A stretch of 64,000 nt of DNA from Cryptomeria japonica (GCF_030272615.1 NC_081406.1:259399386-259463385), one strand, 5' to 3'; positions 48,358 through 59,810 are shown, counted from the stretch's first letter. Notes: generated by a model not told the origin, from the letters alone. A program made the numbers and translations.

Positions 48358-49825
48358 AGAGATACCTTGGTTGGGAAAATATCTACTTTTGAGCTTGAAG
48401 AATTTGGACCTTCTGGAGCTGTGTAGTCTAAACCTGCTTTTCATGCATCTGCACCATCAACCAGTAAGGAAGATTGGAAAGCTTTATATGCAAAGGAATT
48501 GGATGATATGAAGAGAGAAGATAACAAGTTTCAACAACTTGAAGCACTATTTTCTAGAAGAGTACCTAAAGGACTGATAGGAAGTAAGTATGAAGGAAAA
48601 TCACCTTTTAAATGTTTTACATGTAATGAGATTGGTCATTTTGCATCTAAATATCCTAAAAGGAATTCAAGATTTGAAGAAAGAGTTAGAAGATCATTTA
48701 AGCCTAACCCTGGATATCAGAACAAGTATAAGTACAGGAAAAACATAGACAAATCATGCTACATAGTGGATGAGGAAGGTGTTACCGATTTTGATGATGT
48801 ATGGGTAGAAGACTTTGCTAGTGGTTTCGGTAATGGAAAGGAATGGGTGTTCTTGGCTATCAAGGAAGATCTTCCGGCATTGGAAGAAAATGTACCTGAA
48901 GAGAAGGCACTTGCTGCTAAAATTGAAGACAAGGATGAATGGGTAATTGACAGTGGTTGTTCACATCATATGCCTGGAGATAAAAGGAAGTTTCTATCTT
49001 TGAAAGAATTTGATGGCGGTCTGGTTAGATTTGGAGATGACAAAGCATGTATGATCAAAGGAAAAAGAACTATATCATTAGATGGTAAGCACAATACTGA
49101 TAATGTTTATTATGTTGAAGGTTTGAGGCATAATCTTTTGAGTGTAGGACAATTGGTGGATAAGGGATTTCAATTATAGTTCAAGGATGGAAAATGCAAA
49201 ATCATTAATAGATCTGGTTTGGAGATTGCACCTGGTACACAGACAAAAGGTAATATATTTCATTTGAATTCTGGTGAGAAGACATGTTTGATTGCACAAA
49301 TTGATGAGAGGTGGCTATGGCATAAGAGGCTATGTCATGTGAATTTTGATTGCATTGTAAAGATCAGTTCAACTAAGGCAGATAGAGATATACCTAAGAT
49401 TGTGAAGCCCTATAATTCGATATGTAAAGAATGTCAAATGGGTAAATAGGTCATAACCTCTTTTAGGAGTATACAAGATAAATCTAATGATGTTCTTGAT
49501 CTTATTCATACTTTCAAGGTGATAGATATTTCATGCTAATCATTGATGATTATTCTAGAATGATGTGAGTTACTTTTCTAAGGGAGAAATTTGAAGGTTT
49601 TGAAAAGTTAAAAATCTTTAAGGCTAAAGTTGAGACAGAGACAAGATTGAAGATTAAATGTTTGAGGTCAGATCATGGTGGAGAATTCACATCTGATGAG
49701 TTTAATAACTTTTGTGAGAATCATGGTATAAGGAGACAATTTTCTATTCCCTAGACACCTCAGCAGAATGAAGTTGTGGAAAGGAAGAACATAACTATCT
49801 TGGATGCTGCTAGAACAATGATGAT
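48358..49825 (+). pseudogene. E2 gag C-terminal part, protease and integrase N-terminal part
   Basis: After the E2a insertion E2 resumes. 48499-49179 is open and holds an acidic coiled stretch (ELDDMKREDNKFQQLEALF), a zinc knuckle CFTCNEIGHFASKY whose fourth ligand is Tyr (48652-48654), and a protease WVIDSGCSHHM with its catalytic Asp intact (48949-48951). 49219-49449 has the integrase HHCC-type region (LWHKRLCHVNFD, CKECQMGK). From 49450 the integrase core is broken by stops and shifts but shows CLRSDHGGEFTSDEF with the second Asp present (49671-49673). Confidence 0.88.
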
Positions 49826-49830
49826 GGATG

Positions 49831-50729
49831 TGTTGGCATTATACACTCAGATGAGAATGGTTGATGTTGTCATTGATGGCAACCAACTAGTAACATGGTT
49901 CACAAGTTATACCAGCAATAGACTTCACCTACCGGCATCGACAGTCACTACAAGGGTTACTCACACCGACATCTAGTTACACCATTAGCAGATCATACTG
50001 GCAATCCAAGCTGACTCAGAAATAATATTGTTTTGTATTGTAATTGTATTTGTATAGCCAACATGATGTATTGTAAAGACTCATATATGTATGAGATCTT
50101 ATAGGTCATTTGTAATGTAAGAATGTAAGAAAATATGTATGTAGGTATGTATGAAAGTGGTATATGAGAGCGAATAATTGTATATGCATTTTGATGTATT
50201 TATCTTATGAGTGAATAAGAGCAGAGCAGAGCGAAGACTATTATGTGAAAGAAGAATCATTCAGCAACATGGTTTTGGCAGAGGTATTAGTCAGAGCTTA
50301 AACTGGTACTGAATCCAGCATTGTAGATGCTATTTTGAGAAGTACATTGTTATTGGATTTAACCATCCAATTGTAGTCAGTGGGACTCCATTTTGTTGTT
50401 GAGTAGTGAGCTCTAGGCAGTTGGCCTTCCTGCATGTGTAGGCCCCTATTGTACTAAGTAATATTTATTCATATTGGCCAGTGAATAAATATTGTGGGTC
50501 ACAAATCCCACCAAGGTTTTTCCCCTACCGGGTTTCCTCACCAAAAATATCTGTGTTATGGTGTGCATCGATGCTTATTCTTTTGTTTCTCTTTACCGCA
50601 TTATTATTTGCTTACTCGTATATTAATTTGGGTTATAAAGTTGCAAATAAGTTAAAATATTTCATCTACTGGTTAGACACTAATTCACCCCCCCTCTCAG
50701 TGTATTTGGGACTGACCAAGTATCTAGCA
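49831..50729 (+). mobile_element. Solo copia LTR inside E2 integrase
   Basis: 899 bp, starting TGTTGGCATTATACACTCAG and ending AGTATCTAGCA, with the family landmarks (TTGTCATTGATGGCAACC, GGATTTAACCATCCAATTG, CACCCCCCCTCTCAG). GGATG precedes it (49826-49830) and GGAAG follows (50730-50734), a 5-bp target duplication with one change. Removing it and one duplication copy restores the alignment with E4 integrase base for base in length. Confidence 0.9.
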
Positions 50730-50734
50730 GGAAG

Positions 50735-52860
50735 CTAGTCTACCTCATATCTACTGGAGAGAAGTAGTGAGCACAACGGTTCATACATTCAATAGAGGAC
50801 ATATCAAAGGAGAAACTGGTAAGACACCTTATGAATTATGGTTTGGCAATACACCTACAGTTAAGTATTTCAAAATCTTTGGTAGTAAATGTTATATCAG
50901 GAAAGATGATATCATTGGCAAATTTGATCCTAGATGTGATGAAAGCATATTTCTTGGTTATTCTAATGAAATAAAGGCATATAGATTATATAACAAGAGA
51001 TTGTAGAGTTTTGTGGAGAGTGCTAATGTCAAGGTGGATGAGCTAAATAGAAGTCAAATCAGAGTTTATGAGCAAGAACTAGCAATGTAAATGATTATAT
51101 CTGAACCAGTAGCATCTTTACTAGAGCAAAGTGTTGAACCAGTTACTCTGACAGTAATAGAAAATTCTATAGTAACAAAAGAACCGGGAAGAGGAACAAA
51201 GAGTCAGAAGACTCCTAGGTATGTGAGATTGAATCATTCAAAATATCGGATCATTGGGGAGAAGAACAATGGAGTGATGACAAGAAGAAGATTGGCAACT
51301 AATGAGGTATGTCTAATTTCTTAAGTTGAACTAGTATTAGTAATTGAAGCATGCAAAGATAAATGCTGATTAAAAGCTATGGAAGAAGAATTAGATCAGA
51401 TTGAGAAGAATAACACATGGACTTTAGTTCCTCGACCTAAAAATAAGAATATTATTGGAACTAAATGGGTTTTTAGGAATAAATTGAATGAGGATGGTCA
51501 AGTTGTAAGGAATAAGGCTTGATTGGTCTGTAAAGGATATTCTCAGAAGGAAGGAATTGATTATGGTGATACTTTTGCATCTGTAGCTAGGATTGAAGCT
51601 GTAAGATTATTTCTTGCATATGCTACCCATAAAAACTACAAGGTTTATTAGATGGATGTTAAGTGTGCATTTTTGAATGGGGATCTTGATGAGGAAGTTT
51701 ATATTAAGCAACCTGATGGTTTTTCACTTTTAGATGATACAAACATGGTTTGCAAGTTAAGGAAAGCTTTATATGGATTGAAATAGGCACCTAGAGCTTG
51801 GTATTCAAGGTTGGATAAATATCTTTTGAAGTTTGGTTTTACTAAAGGTAATGCTGACAGTAATTTATATATAAGGTCACTGATGATGATATACTGATTA
51901 TTGAAGTATTTGTTGATGACATCATTTTTGGAGGTGAAGATAATTTATGCATGGAATTTTCTAAAAATATGGAGAAAGAATTTGAAATGTCTATGATTGG
52001 GGAAATGAAAATTTTCTTAGGTTTGCAGAGTACTCAGACTAACAAAGGTATTTTCATCTATCAAACTAAGTATGCTAAGGAATTGTTGAAGAAATTTGGT
52101 ATGGGAGATTCTAAACCGGTAAGTACTCCTATGGTTACAAGTGAGAAATTGACAAGGAAAGATGTTTTTGCACTGCTAAATCCTACTAGATATAATCTAT
52201 GATTGGAGGTCTACTTTATATGACTTAGACTAGGCCTGACATAATGAATGTTGTTTGTACTGCATCTAGATTTCAGAGTGATCCTAGAGAAAATCATGAG
52301 AGTGCAGTGAAAATAATTTTTATATACTTCCAAGGTACATCTAAATATGGTTTGTGGTACCCTAAGGATGATGACTTTACTTTATGTACATACATAGATG
52401 CTAATTGGGCTGAAGATATTGATGACCGAAAAAGAACTTTTGATGGAGCTTTCTTTCTTGGAAAGAAGTTGGTTTCATGGATAAACAAGAAACAATCATG
52501 TACTTATTTATTTGCTGCTAAAGCTGAGTATGTTCCTACTGCTACTAACTATACACAGGTTCTATGGATGAAACAAATGTTGAAGTATATCAAAGTGCAT
52601 TGCACTGGACCGGTAGTTATTCACTGTGATAACTCTGTTTTTATTGACATATCAAAGAATCTGGTATTTCACTCTAAGACAAAGCACATATCTATCAAGT
52701 ATAAATTTTTGAAGGAGAAGGTGAAAGAAAATGAAGTTAGACTAGTTTATGTGAACACTAAAGAGTAGATTGTAGATATTTTCACTAAACCTTTTCCTAA
52801 AGAAACATTTGAGTACCTGAGAGACAAGTTAGGGGTTTCTGCCCCTCCTGCAAGAACTGA
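50735..52860 (+). pseudogene. E2 integrase C-terminal part, reverse transcriptase and RNase H
   Basis: Integrase tail: KTPYELWFGNTP and FGSKCYIR at 50767-51006. Reverse transcriptase: [67 protein letters not shown], spread over 51360-52200 with frame changes. RNase H: TYIDANWAEDIDDRKRTFDG, CDNSVFIDISKN at 52244-52800. Several in-frame stops lie at codons that are CAG or CGA in the related elements. It cannot give a functional protein. Confidence 0.88.
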
Positions 52861-52903
52861 TTGATTCTTTTTGGCATCAGTTCGGTATGCATTATCTAAG
52901 ATG

Positions 52904-54020
52904 TGTTAGGAACTAGAAGGACAACTGAGAGGGGGGGTGAATCAGTTGTCAATGAATTTCAACCCAATTATAAATTAATCCAATTTAATACTTAATACCG
53001 GTAAACCAAACTTAATGTCAGTTAACAGATTAGCAATTAATATCAATACTAGTGAAACTTAATGCATGAAACAACAAAAGAATCAACATCCACAACACAT
53101 AACACATATATTTTTGACATGAAACCCTATAAGGGGAAAAAGCGCGGTGGGAAACCTTACCCACAATCAAATGATACTACTACAAATAGTATGTGTATAC
53201 AAATGGGGTCTGCACATGCAGAAAGGCCAACCGTCTATAGAACACTGCTCAAATGGGAGTCACAATGACTACAGTAGGATGATTAAATCCTAGAATAATG
53301 TACTGCTTCAAAGTGCATCTGCAATGTTGGATTCAGTACTGGTTTAAGCTTTGATAAACACCTTAAAACCTTCCTTGAACCTTCAAATGATGTCTTCTTG
53401 ATTCGCTCTATGATCTGCTCATATGATCTTCAATATTTGCACATACCAAGTTACAATACCATACCACAATTCCACACTTCATATCACAAATTAGATCTTA
53501 CATTTATACAAAACCTAAGACCAAATGTGTACGTCGACTCACTAAGAATATTATAATTAATTTAATTACAAAATAAGTTGATGTGATAGAAGATGTCGGA
53601 TCAATAAATTTACAACAATATCCAATCAATAAATCATCTCCATAACATGTCGTGCTGATCTGGAATAGATAATGTATACCGGTCCATAACCTAGACCAAT
53701 CTGCCGATAACAACAAATATGTCAACCCGATTAGACCAATAACCAAACCATCAAAACCAAGTATCCAAACCATGTCTTTGACATAATCAAGTGATCTTCA
53801 AATGGTAACAAGTCATCATCTATGCCGGTGAGCCATAAAACCTGCCGGTGAGCATATACCGGTGACTGTGCATAAGTCACTGACCTTACCAGTGAACACA
53901 ATGTGCCAGTTCAACAATAAACCAATATAACCATAGTGCCAAATCAACAATGTAGATCTCAAGAAGGATAAGTGTTGACATCAATGACAAAACCAATGCA
54001 ACACATCCATAATACCAACA
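52904..54020 (-). repeat. E3 3' LTR
   Basis: 1117 bp, paired with 55412-56533. Plus-strand edges TGTTAGGAACTAGAAGG and ATACCAACA. Small substitutions distinguish it from the other LTR throughout. Confidence 0.92.
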
Positions 54021-54319
54021 ATCTCCCCCTTTGGCATTGATGGCAACACTAGATGGAAAAACATCTAAGTGCCAAAACAGAATGCCAAAAACCAAAAACC
54101 AACAATCTCCAAAATAGATCAATACCAGAAATAAAAACCAAAATACAAAGAGTATATATCTCTCCCCCAATTAATAATGTTTTGCCATAGATATCTCTCC
54201 CCCTTTGACATCAAATGCCAAAGCAATTAAGAATAAATACCAAAACATACAACCAACTACCCCCCCCTAAGAAGTAGCTCTCCTCCATCAAAGCTAGAAA
54301 AAGATTTTCCTGTTAGTTC

Positions 54320-54668
54320 CTACCAGTTTGATGCCAATCTCCAATCATTTGTAACTCCTTCATCAACATAGTAACATGATTTATCTCTATTTTTCTTAAA
54401 TCTATATCTCTGATATTCAGGGTTAGGCTTATATGTTCTTTTAGCTTCCTCTCTCAATCTTGCATGTCTATCGAGACATCTAGATGCTATGTGACCAAAT
54501 TTATTGCAATTAAAACATTTAAATGGTGCTTTACCTTCATACTTACTTCCAACTGGACCTTTAGGCATCTTCCTTGCAAATAGTGCTTCAAGTTCTTCCA
54601 GTTCTTCATTTTCCCTCCTAATATCTTCAAGTTCTTTTGCATAAAGTGCTTTCCAATTAGATTTGTTA

Positions 54669-54699
<31 letters not shown>

Positions 54700-55354
54700 T
54701 TGCAGATGATGATTCTCTGAAGGCTAAATTTGTCTTAATTGTAGCAACATGACCAAATTCCTCAAGCAAAAATGCTGAAAGTTTTCCAACCAAGGTATCT
54801 CTAGAAACTGAAGTATTAGGCATTGTTCTCAACTCATTAATAGTAGTTACTTTCATTTTGTAAGCCAATGGCAAAGCTCTTAAAACTTTAGAAATAATTT
54901 CACTTAAGGATCCTCCACAACATTGTATACCTAAAACAATTTCATTAACTCTTTCCATAAAAGCAAAAATTCTTTCATCTTCTTCCATTTTCAAACTTTC
55001 ATACCTGACCCGGTAACATTCCAATTTTGCAATTTTGACAGTGGTGTCTCCTTCATTAAATGTTTCCATTTTATCCCAAATAGCTTTAGTAGTAGATTGG
55101 TTTGATAATCTCATAATTTGCTGATCTGATAATGTGCTCAAAAGTGCTTCTCTTGCTTTGCAATCATTCTCCAAGTCCATACCTAATGTCGGTGGATTAG
55201 GTTGATTCAGAGTAGGACCAACATAGCCACTCTTTGTAACTTCCCATATATCTCTTCCAATGCAATTCAGATGTGTCTCCATTCTGATCTTCCATATACC
55301 ATAGTTAGTTCCATCAAGTTTAGGATTGTCCTTCCTGAAAATGTTCATTGCCAT
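54320..55354 (-). CDS. E3 Gag, intact 344-codon ORF
   Basis: A copia Gag open from ATG to stop. Residues ~1-200 hold the DUF4219/UBN2-type domain (PKLDGTNYGIWKIRMETHL, KAIWDKMETFNEGD, RVRYESLKMEEDERI). A Ser run occurs near 220-230, then a Glu-rich helix (ELEDIRRENEELEELEALF), then a complete zinc knuckle CFNCNKFGHIASRC near 279-292 and a Lys/Arg-rich tail. The last seven or so residues (DWRLASNW) come from what is 3' untranslated sequence in E4, showing where pol was deleted. Gag forms virus-like particles and binds element RNA in the cytoplasm. It is the only uninterrupted gag here. Confidence 0.88.
54668..54700 (-). repeat. Trinucleotide repeat encoding the E3 Gag Ser run
   Basis: GAT repeated about ten times on the plus strand reads as TCA Ser codons on the coding strand. 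E4 gag lacks most of this run, so the array expanded in E3 or was lost in E4. Confidence 0.85.
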
Positions 55355-55398
55355 AGGATCTCCTCAAGTTGTTAGACTTCTATAAAAAGAGGACTTAG

Positions 55399-55410
55399 CT
55401 CTGATACCAA
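55399..55410 (-). other. E3 primer-binding site (initiator tRNA-Met)
   Basis: The minus strand reads TGGTATCAGAGC, a perfect site, one base after the LTR end. Together with the gag orientation it shows that 55412-56533 is the 5' LTR. Confidence 0.92.
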
Positions 55411-55411
55411 T

Positions 55412-56533
55412 TGTTAGGAACCGGAAGGACAACTGAGAGGGGGGGGGTGAATTAGTTGTCAATGAATTTCAACCCAATTATAAATTAATCTAACTTAATA
55501 CTTAATACCGGTAAACCAAACTTAATGTCGGTTAATAGATTAGCAGTTAATATCAATACCAGTGAAACTTAATGCATGAAACAGAAAGAGAAACAACATC
55601 CACAACACATAGCACAAATGTTTTTGACGTGGAAACCCTGTAAGGGGAAAAACCACGGTGGAAAGCCTTACCCACAATCTAATGATACTACTGTAGATAG
55701 TATGTGTATACAAATGGGGTATGCACATGCAGAAAGGCCAACGACCTAGAGCACACTGCTCAAATGGGAGTTGCAATGACTACAATAGGATGGTTAAATC
55801 CTAGAATAATGTACTACTTCAAAGTGCATCTGCAATGCTGGATTCAGTATCAGTTTAAGCTCTTATAAACACCTTCAAACCTTCCTTGAACCTTCAAATG
55901 ATGTCTACATGATTCACTCTATGATCTGCTCATATGATCTTCAATATTTGCACATACCAAGTTACAATACCATACCAAAATTCCACACTTCATCTCACAA
56001 ATGAGATCTTATATTTATACAAAACCTAAGACCAAATGTGTAGGTCAACTCACTAAGAATATTACAATTAAATCAATTACAAAATAAGTCTTCATGCGAT
56101 ATAAGATGTCGGCTCAATACATTTACAACAATATCTAGTCAATAAATCATCTCCATAATGTGTCGTGTTGATCTAGAATAGATAATGTATACCGGTCCAT
56201 AACCTAGACCAATCTACCGGTAACAATAAATATGTCAACCCGATTAGACCAATAACCAAAACACCAAAACCAAGTATCCAAACCATGTCTTTGACATAAT
56301 CAAGTGATCTCCAGATGATAACAAGTCATCATCTATGTCGGTGAGCCATAAAACCTACCGATGAGCATATACAGGTGACTGTGCATAAGTCACTGACCTT
56401 GCCGGTGACCACAATGTGCCAGTTCAACAGTAAACCAATATAACCATAGTGCCAAATTAACAATGTAGATCTCCAGAAGGATAAGTGTTTATATCAATGA
56501 CAAAACCAATGCAACACATCCATAATACCAACA
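55412..56533 (-). repeat. E3 5' LTR
   Basis: 1122 bp; plus-strand edges TGTTAGGAACCGGAAGG and ATACCAACA. Pairs with 52904-54020. Confidence 0.92.
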
Positions 56534-56538
56534 AGATA

Positions 56539-56906
56539 TTATTCATTCTGGCACTGATGTGGGAATGCTACTGCTCAGGGGGACTAGTTAGCTTTGTGTT
56601 TTAGTGGTTTATGTTTTTGCTTTGATATTTTTGTCAGATTTATGACATTGATGTCAAAGGGGGAGAGATATTGATGTGAAAAACTTAAGGAGTTGTATAC
56701 ATTAGGGGGAGAGATATATGTCTAATTCAGAGCTTTACAGAGATATTATTCAAAGGGGGAGTTTGGTCTTTGTTTCAAAACTTCTTTTCTATATCTTTGA
56801 GTGGGAGATTGTTGTTTGTCTTCCATTCAGGGAGACTTGTTTGGCATTTCTTGGTACTTAGATGTTTTTCACATCTAGTGTTGCCATCAATGCCAAAGGG
56901 GGAGAT
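56539..56906 (+). other. E2 3' untranslated region with several purine tracts
   Basis: Continues E2 after E3. AAAGGGGGAGA-type tracts occur near 56655, 56703 (TTAGGGGGAGAG), 56753 and 56894, the last directly before the 3' LTR. The last would act as the polypurine primer for plus-strand synthesis; the role of the others is unknown. Confidence 0.7.
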
Positions 56907-57102
56907 TGTTAGCCATTTGGAGGAATTGATTATGTGTTTCATTGATGTTTTGTCATTGATTTCAACACTAGTTGTTTTGGATGCTTTACCGACACCCTTC
57001 TGGTCCTGATAGATTGAGTGGTTTCTGGTTGGTTTGGATCTGACATGATCCATTATGCTCCGGTATGATTTGGTTATGGAATTGGCTTATTCATGTTCAT
57101 AT
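56907..57102 (+). repeat. E2 3' LTR, truncated by E4
   Basis: TGTTAGCCATTTGGAGG onward matches the first ~196 bp of the E2 5' LTR (40605-40801). At 57103 the sequence changes to the E4 LTR. CATAT at 57098-57102 is the expected left copy of the E4 target duplication. Confidence 0.9.
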
Positions 57103-58172
57103 TGTTGGTATTATGGATGTGTTGCACTGGTTTTTTCATTGATGTCAACACTTGTCAACACTTATCAGCATTAGAGATCTTTGGTTATGTTCACCTGACT
57201 TATGCACAGTCACCGGTATCTGGTTTACTGGCAAGTTATATTGTTCACCGACACTAAGGATGATCTGTTATCAGTTGGAGATTACTTGGTTATGTTGAAG
57301 ACATTGTTTGGACACTTGATTTTGGTGATTTGGTTATTCGTCTAATCAAGTTTGCATATTTGTTGTTACTGGCAAATTGGTCTAGGTTATGGACCAGCAT
57401 GCATTATCTATTCTAGATCAGCACGACATGTTATGAAGATGATTTGTTTATTGGTTATTATTGTAAATGCATTGAGCCGACATGATGCATCGCTTATTGC
57501 TTCATTTGTAATTGATTTTATTGGAATATTCTTAGTGAGCCGATCTACACATTTGGTCTTAGGTTTTGGTATATATGTAAGATCTCATTTGTGAGACTGA
57601 TATGGAAATGTAAGGAAGTGGTAGAGAATAAGGTATTTTCGATATATGTAAATATAAACAGAGCTATACATGCAGACATCATTTGAAGATTCAATTAAGG
57701 TTCGGAGAAGGCAATCAGAGCTTAACTGGTACTGAATCTAGCATATGAAGATGCTATTTTGAGCAGTACATTATTATTGGATTTAACCATCCAATTGTTT
57801 TCAGTGTGACTCCCATCTTGTCATTGAGCAGTGAGCTCTAGGCAGTTGGCCTTTCTGCATGTACAAACCCCATATTGTACACACATACTATCTACAGTAG
57901 TATCATCTAATAGTGGGTAAGGTTTCCCATCGTGGTTTTTTCCCTTACAGGGTTTCCACGTACAAATATATGTGTTATGTGTTGTGGATGTTATTTGTCT
58001 TTCTATTTCATGCATTAAACTTTACCGATATTATAATTAACTGTTAAACTGTCAATCGACATAAAGTTTGGTTTACCGGTATTATGCATTAAGTCTAGTT
58101 AAGTTATGTTTGGGTTGAAATTAATAGACAACTAATTCACTCCCCCCTCTCAGTTGCCTCTGGGTCCTAACA
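57103..58172 (+). repeat. E4 5' LTR
   Basis: 1070 bp, starting TGTTGGTATTATGGATG and ending GGTCCTAACA. A weak TATA-like GTATATATG lies near 57569. Matches the 15836-16896 solo LTR along its length, and 62666-63009 closely. Confidence 0.93.
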
Positions 58173-58174
58173 AT

Positions 58175-58186
58175 TAGTATCAGAGC
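58175..58186 (+). other. E4 primer-binding site, one mismatch
   Basis: TAGTATCAGAGC, one base off the initiator tRNA-Met site, two bases after the LTR end. Confidence 0.85.
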
Positions 58187-58229
58187 TAAGTCCACTTTTT
58201 GCAGAAGTTTAACAGCTTGAGGAGATTCT

Positions 58230-59185
58230 ATGGCAACTAACTATTTCAAGAAGGACAGTCTGAAGCTTGATGGAACTAACTATGGTATATGGAAGATCAG
58301 AATGGAGACACATATGAATTGCATTGGAAAATACATATGGGATGTTACAAAGAATGGCTATGTTGGTCCTACACAGAGTCAACCTAATCCACCAACCTTG
58401 GCTAAAGATCAGGAGAATGATTGCAAAGCAAGAGAAACACTTTTGAGCACATTGTCATATCAGCAAATCATGGTATTATCAGACCGATCTACTGCTAAAG
58501 CTATTTGGGATAAATTGGATACATTGAATGAAGGTGATATGATTGTAAAAATTGCAAAATTGGAATGCTTCCGGGTCAGGTATGAAAATTTGAAAATGGA
58601 AGAAGATGAAAGGATTTCTGCTTTTATGGAAAGAGTTAATGAAATTATTTTGGGTATACAATGTTGTGGAGGATCCTTAAGTGAAGATGAGATTGTTTCT
58701 AAAGTTTTAAGAGCATTGCCTCTAGCATATAAAATGAAAGTAACTACTATTAATGAATTGAGAACAATGCCTAATGCATCAGTATCTAGAGATACTTTGG
58801 TTGAAAACTTTCAACTTTTGAACTTGAGGAATTTGGTCCTATTGCTACTGTTAAGATAGATTTAGCTTTCAAAGCATCATCATCTGAGAAATCTGATTGG
58901 AAGGCACTTTATGCAAGAGAACTTGAAGACATCAGAAGGGAGAATGAAGAACTGGAAGAGCTTGAAGCACTATTTGCAAGAAAAATGCCTAAAGAACCAG
59001 TTGGAAGTAAGTATGAAGGTAAAGCACCATTTAAATGTTTTAACTGCAATAAATTGGTCATTTGGCATTTAGGTGTCCTGATAGACATGCAAGATTGAGA
59101 GAAGAAGCTAAAAGAACACATAAGCCTAACCTTGAATATCAGATATACAGATTTAAGAAGAATAGAGACAAATCATGTTACTGAT
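58230..59185 (+). pseudogene. E4 gag, frameshifted
   Basis: ATG at 58230 opens 209 codons with SLKLDGTNYGIWKIRMETHM, KAIWDKLDTLNEGD and RVRYENLKMEEDERI, matching E3 Gag. The frame breaks near 58806. Homology goes on in another frame through the Glu-rich helix to the zinc knuckle at about 59035-59075, where a missing base after FNCNK breaks the frame again. Confidence 0.88.
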
Positions 59186-59249
59186 GATTCTGATGAGGAA
59201 CCGACAAACAATGGATGGGCTTTTGTTGCTATAACAAAAGATCAACCAG

Positions 59250-59810
59250 CACCTACTGTACAACCAGTAGAGAACGCCCTGACAGCTAAAATTGAAGAAA
59301 AGTAAGAATAGATCATTGATTTTGGATGTTCACATCATATGACTAGTGATAAAAGTAAATTCTTGACTTTTTAGGAATACAATGGAGTTCTAGTAAGATT
59401 TGGGGAAGATCAAGCTTGTTTGATCTAAGGAAAAGGCACTATATCTTTTGATGGTAACCACAATACTGATAACGTTTATTATGTTGAAGGTTTGAAGCAT
59501 AATATTTTGGGTGTTGGTCAATTAGTTGAAAAGGATTTCAGTTACAGTTCAAGAATGGTAAATGCAAAATCTTAAACAGAACTAGTTTGGAAATTGCAAC
59601 TGGTAATCAAACTAGAGGTAATATCTTTCATTTGAATAAAAATGAGAAAGCATGCTTGATTGCAAATATTGATGAAAGCTGGTTATGGCATAAGAGACTT
59701 TGTCATGTAAATTTTGATTGCATTGTGAATATTAGTACAACTAAGGCAGTAAGGAATGTCAATTTGGAAAGAAAGTTAGAACAATTTTTAAGAGTATTCT
59801 AGAGAAATCC
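59250..59810 (+). pseudogene. E4 protease and integrase N-terminal region
   Basis: The protease active site reads IIDFGCSHHMTSD, with the catalytic Asp at 59318 but Phe in place of the following Ser (59321-59323), and a TAG just before it. GLKHNILGVGQL is the distal motif. 59587-59802 holds LWHKRLCHVNFD, but relative to E2 about 36 bases are missing just before the ECQ motif, removing one of the Cys ligands of the zinc region. Confidence 0.82.

Larger units (their letters stand above)
52904..56533 (-). mobile_element. E3: gag-only copia element
   Basis: LTRs at 52904-54020 and 55412-56533, a perfect primer-binding site complement at 55399-55410, gag at 54320-55354 and a polypurine tract at 54021-54032, all on the minus strand. 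Protease, integrase, reverse transcriptase and RNase H are missing: gag passes straight into the 3' untranslated region. Target duplication AGATG (52899-52903) / AGATA (56534-56538), with one change. It sits in the 3' untranslated region of E2. The LTRs look about 95% identical. It would need enzymes in trans. Confidence 0.92.
40605..57102 (+). mobile_element. E2: Ty1/copia element, host of the nest
   Basis: 5' LTR 40605-41831, primer-binding site, gag, protease, integrase, reverse transcriptase, RNase H, 3' untranslated region, and the first 196 bp of the 3' LTR (56907-57102). Three later insertions lie inside (42473-48357, 49831-50729, 52904-56533), and E4 cuts its 3' LTR. Removing the insertions restores order and alignment with E4. 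The protease-integrase-RT order defines the copia superfamily. Many stops and frameshifts show it is old. Confidence 0.88.
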
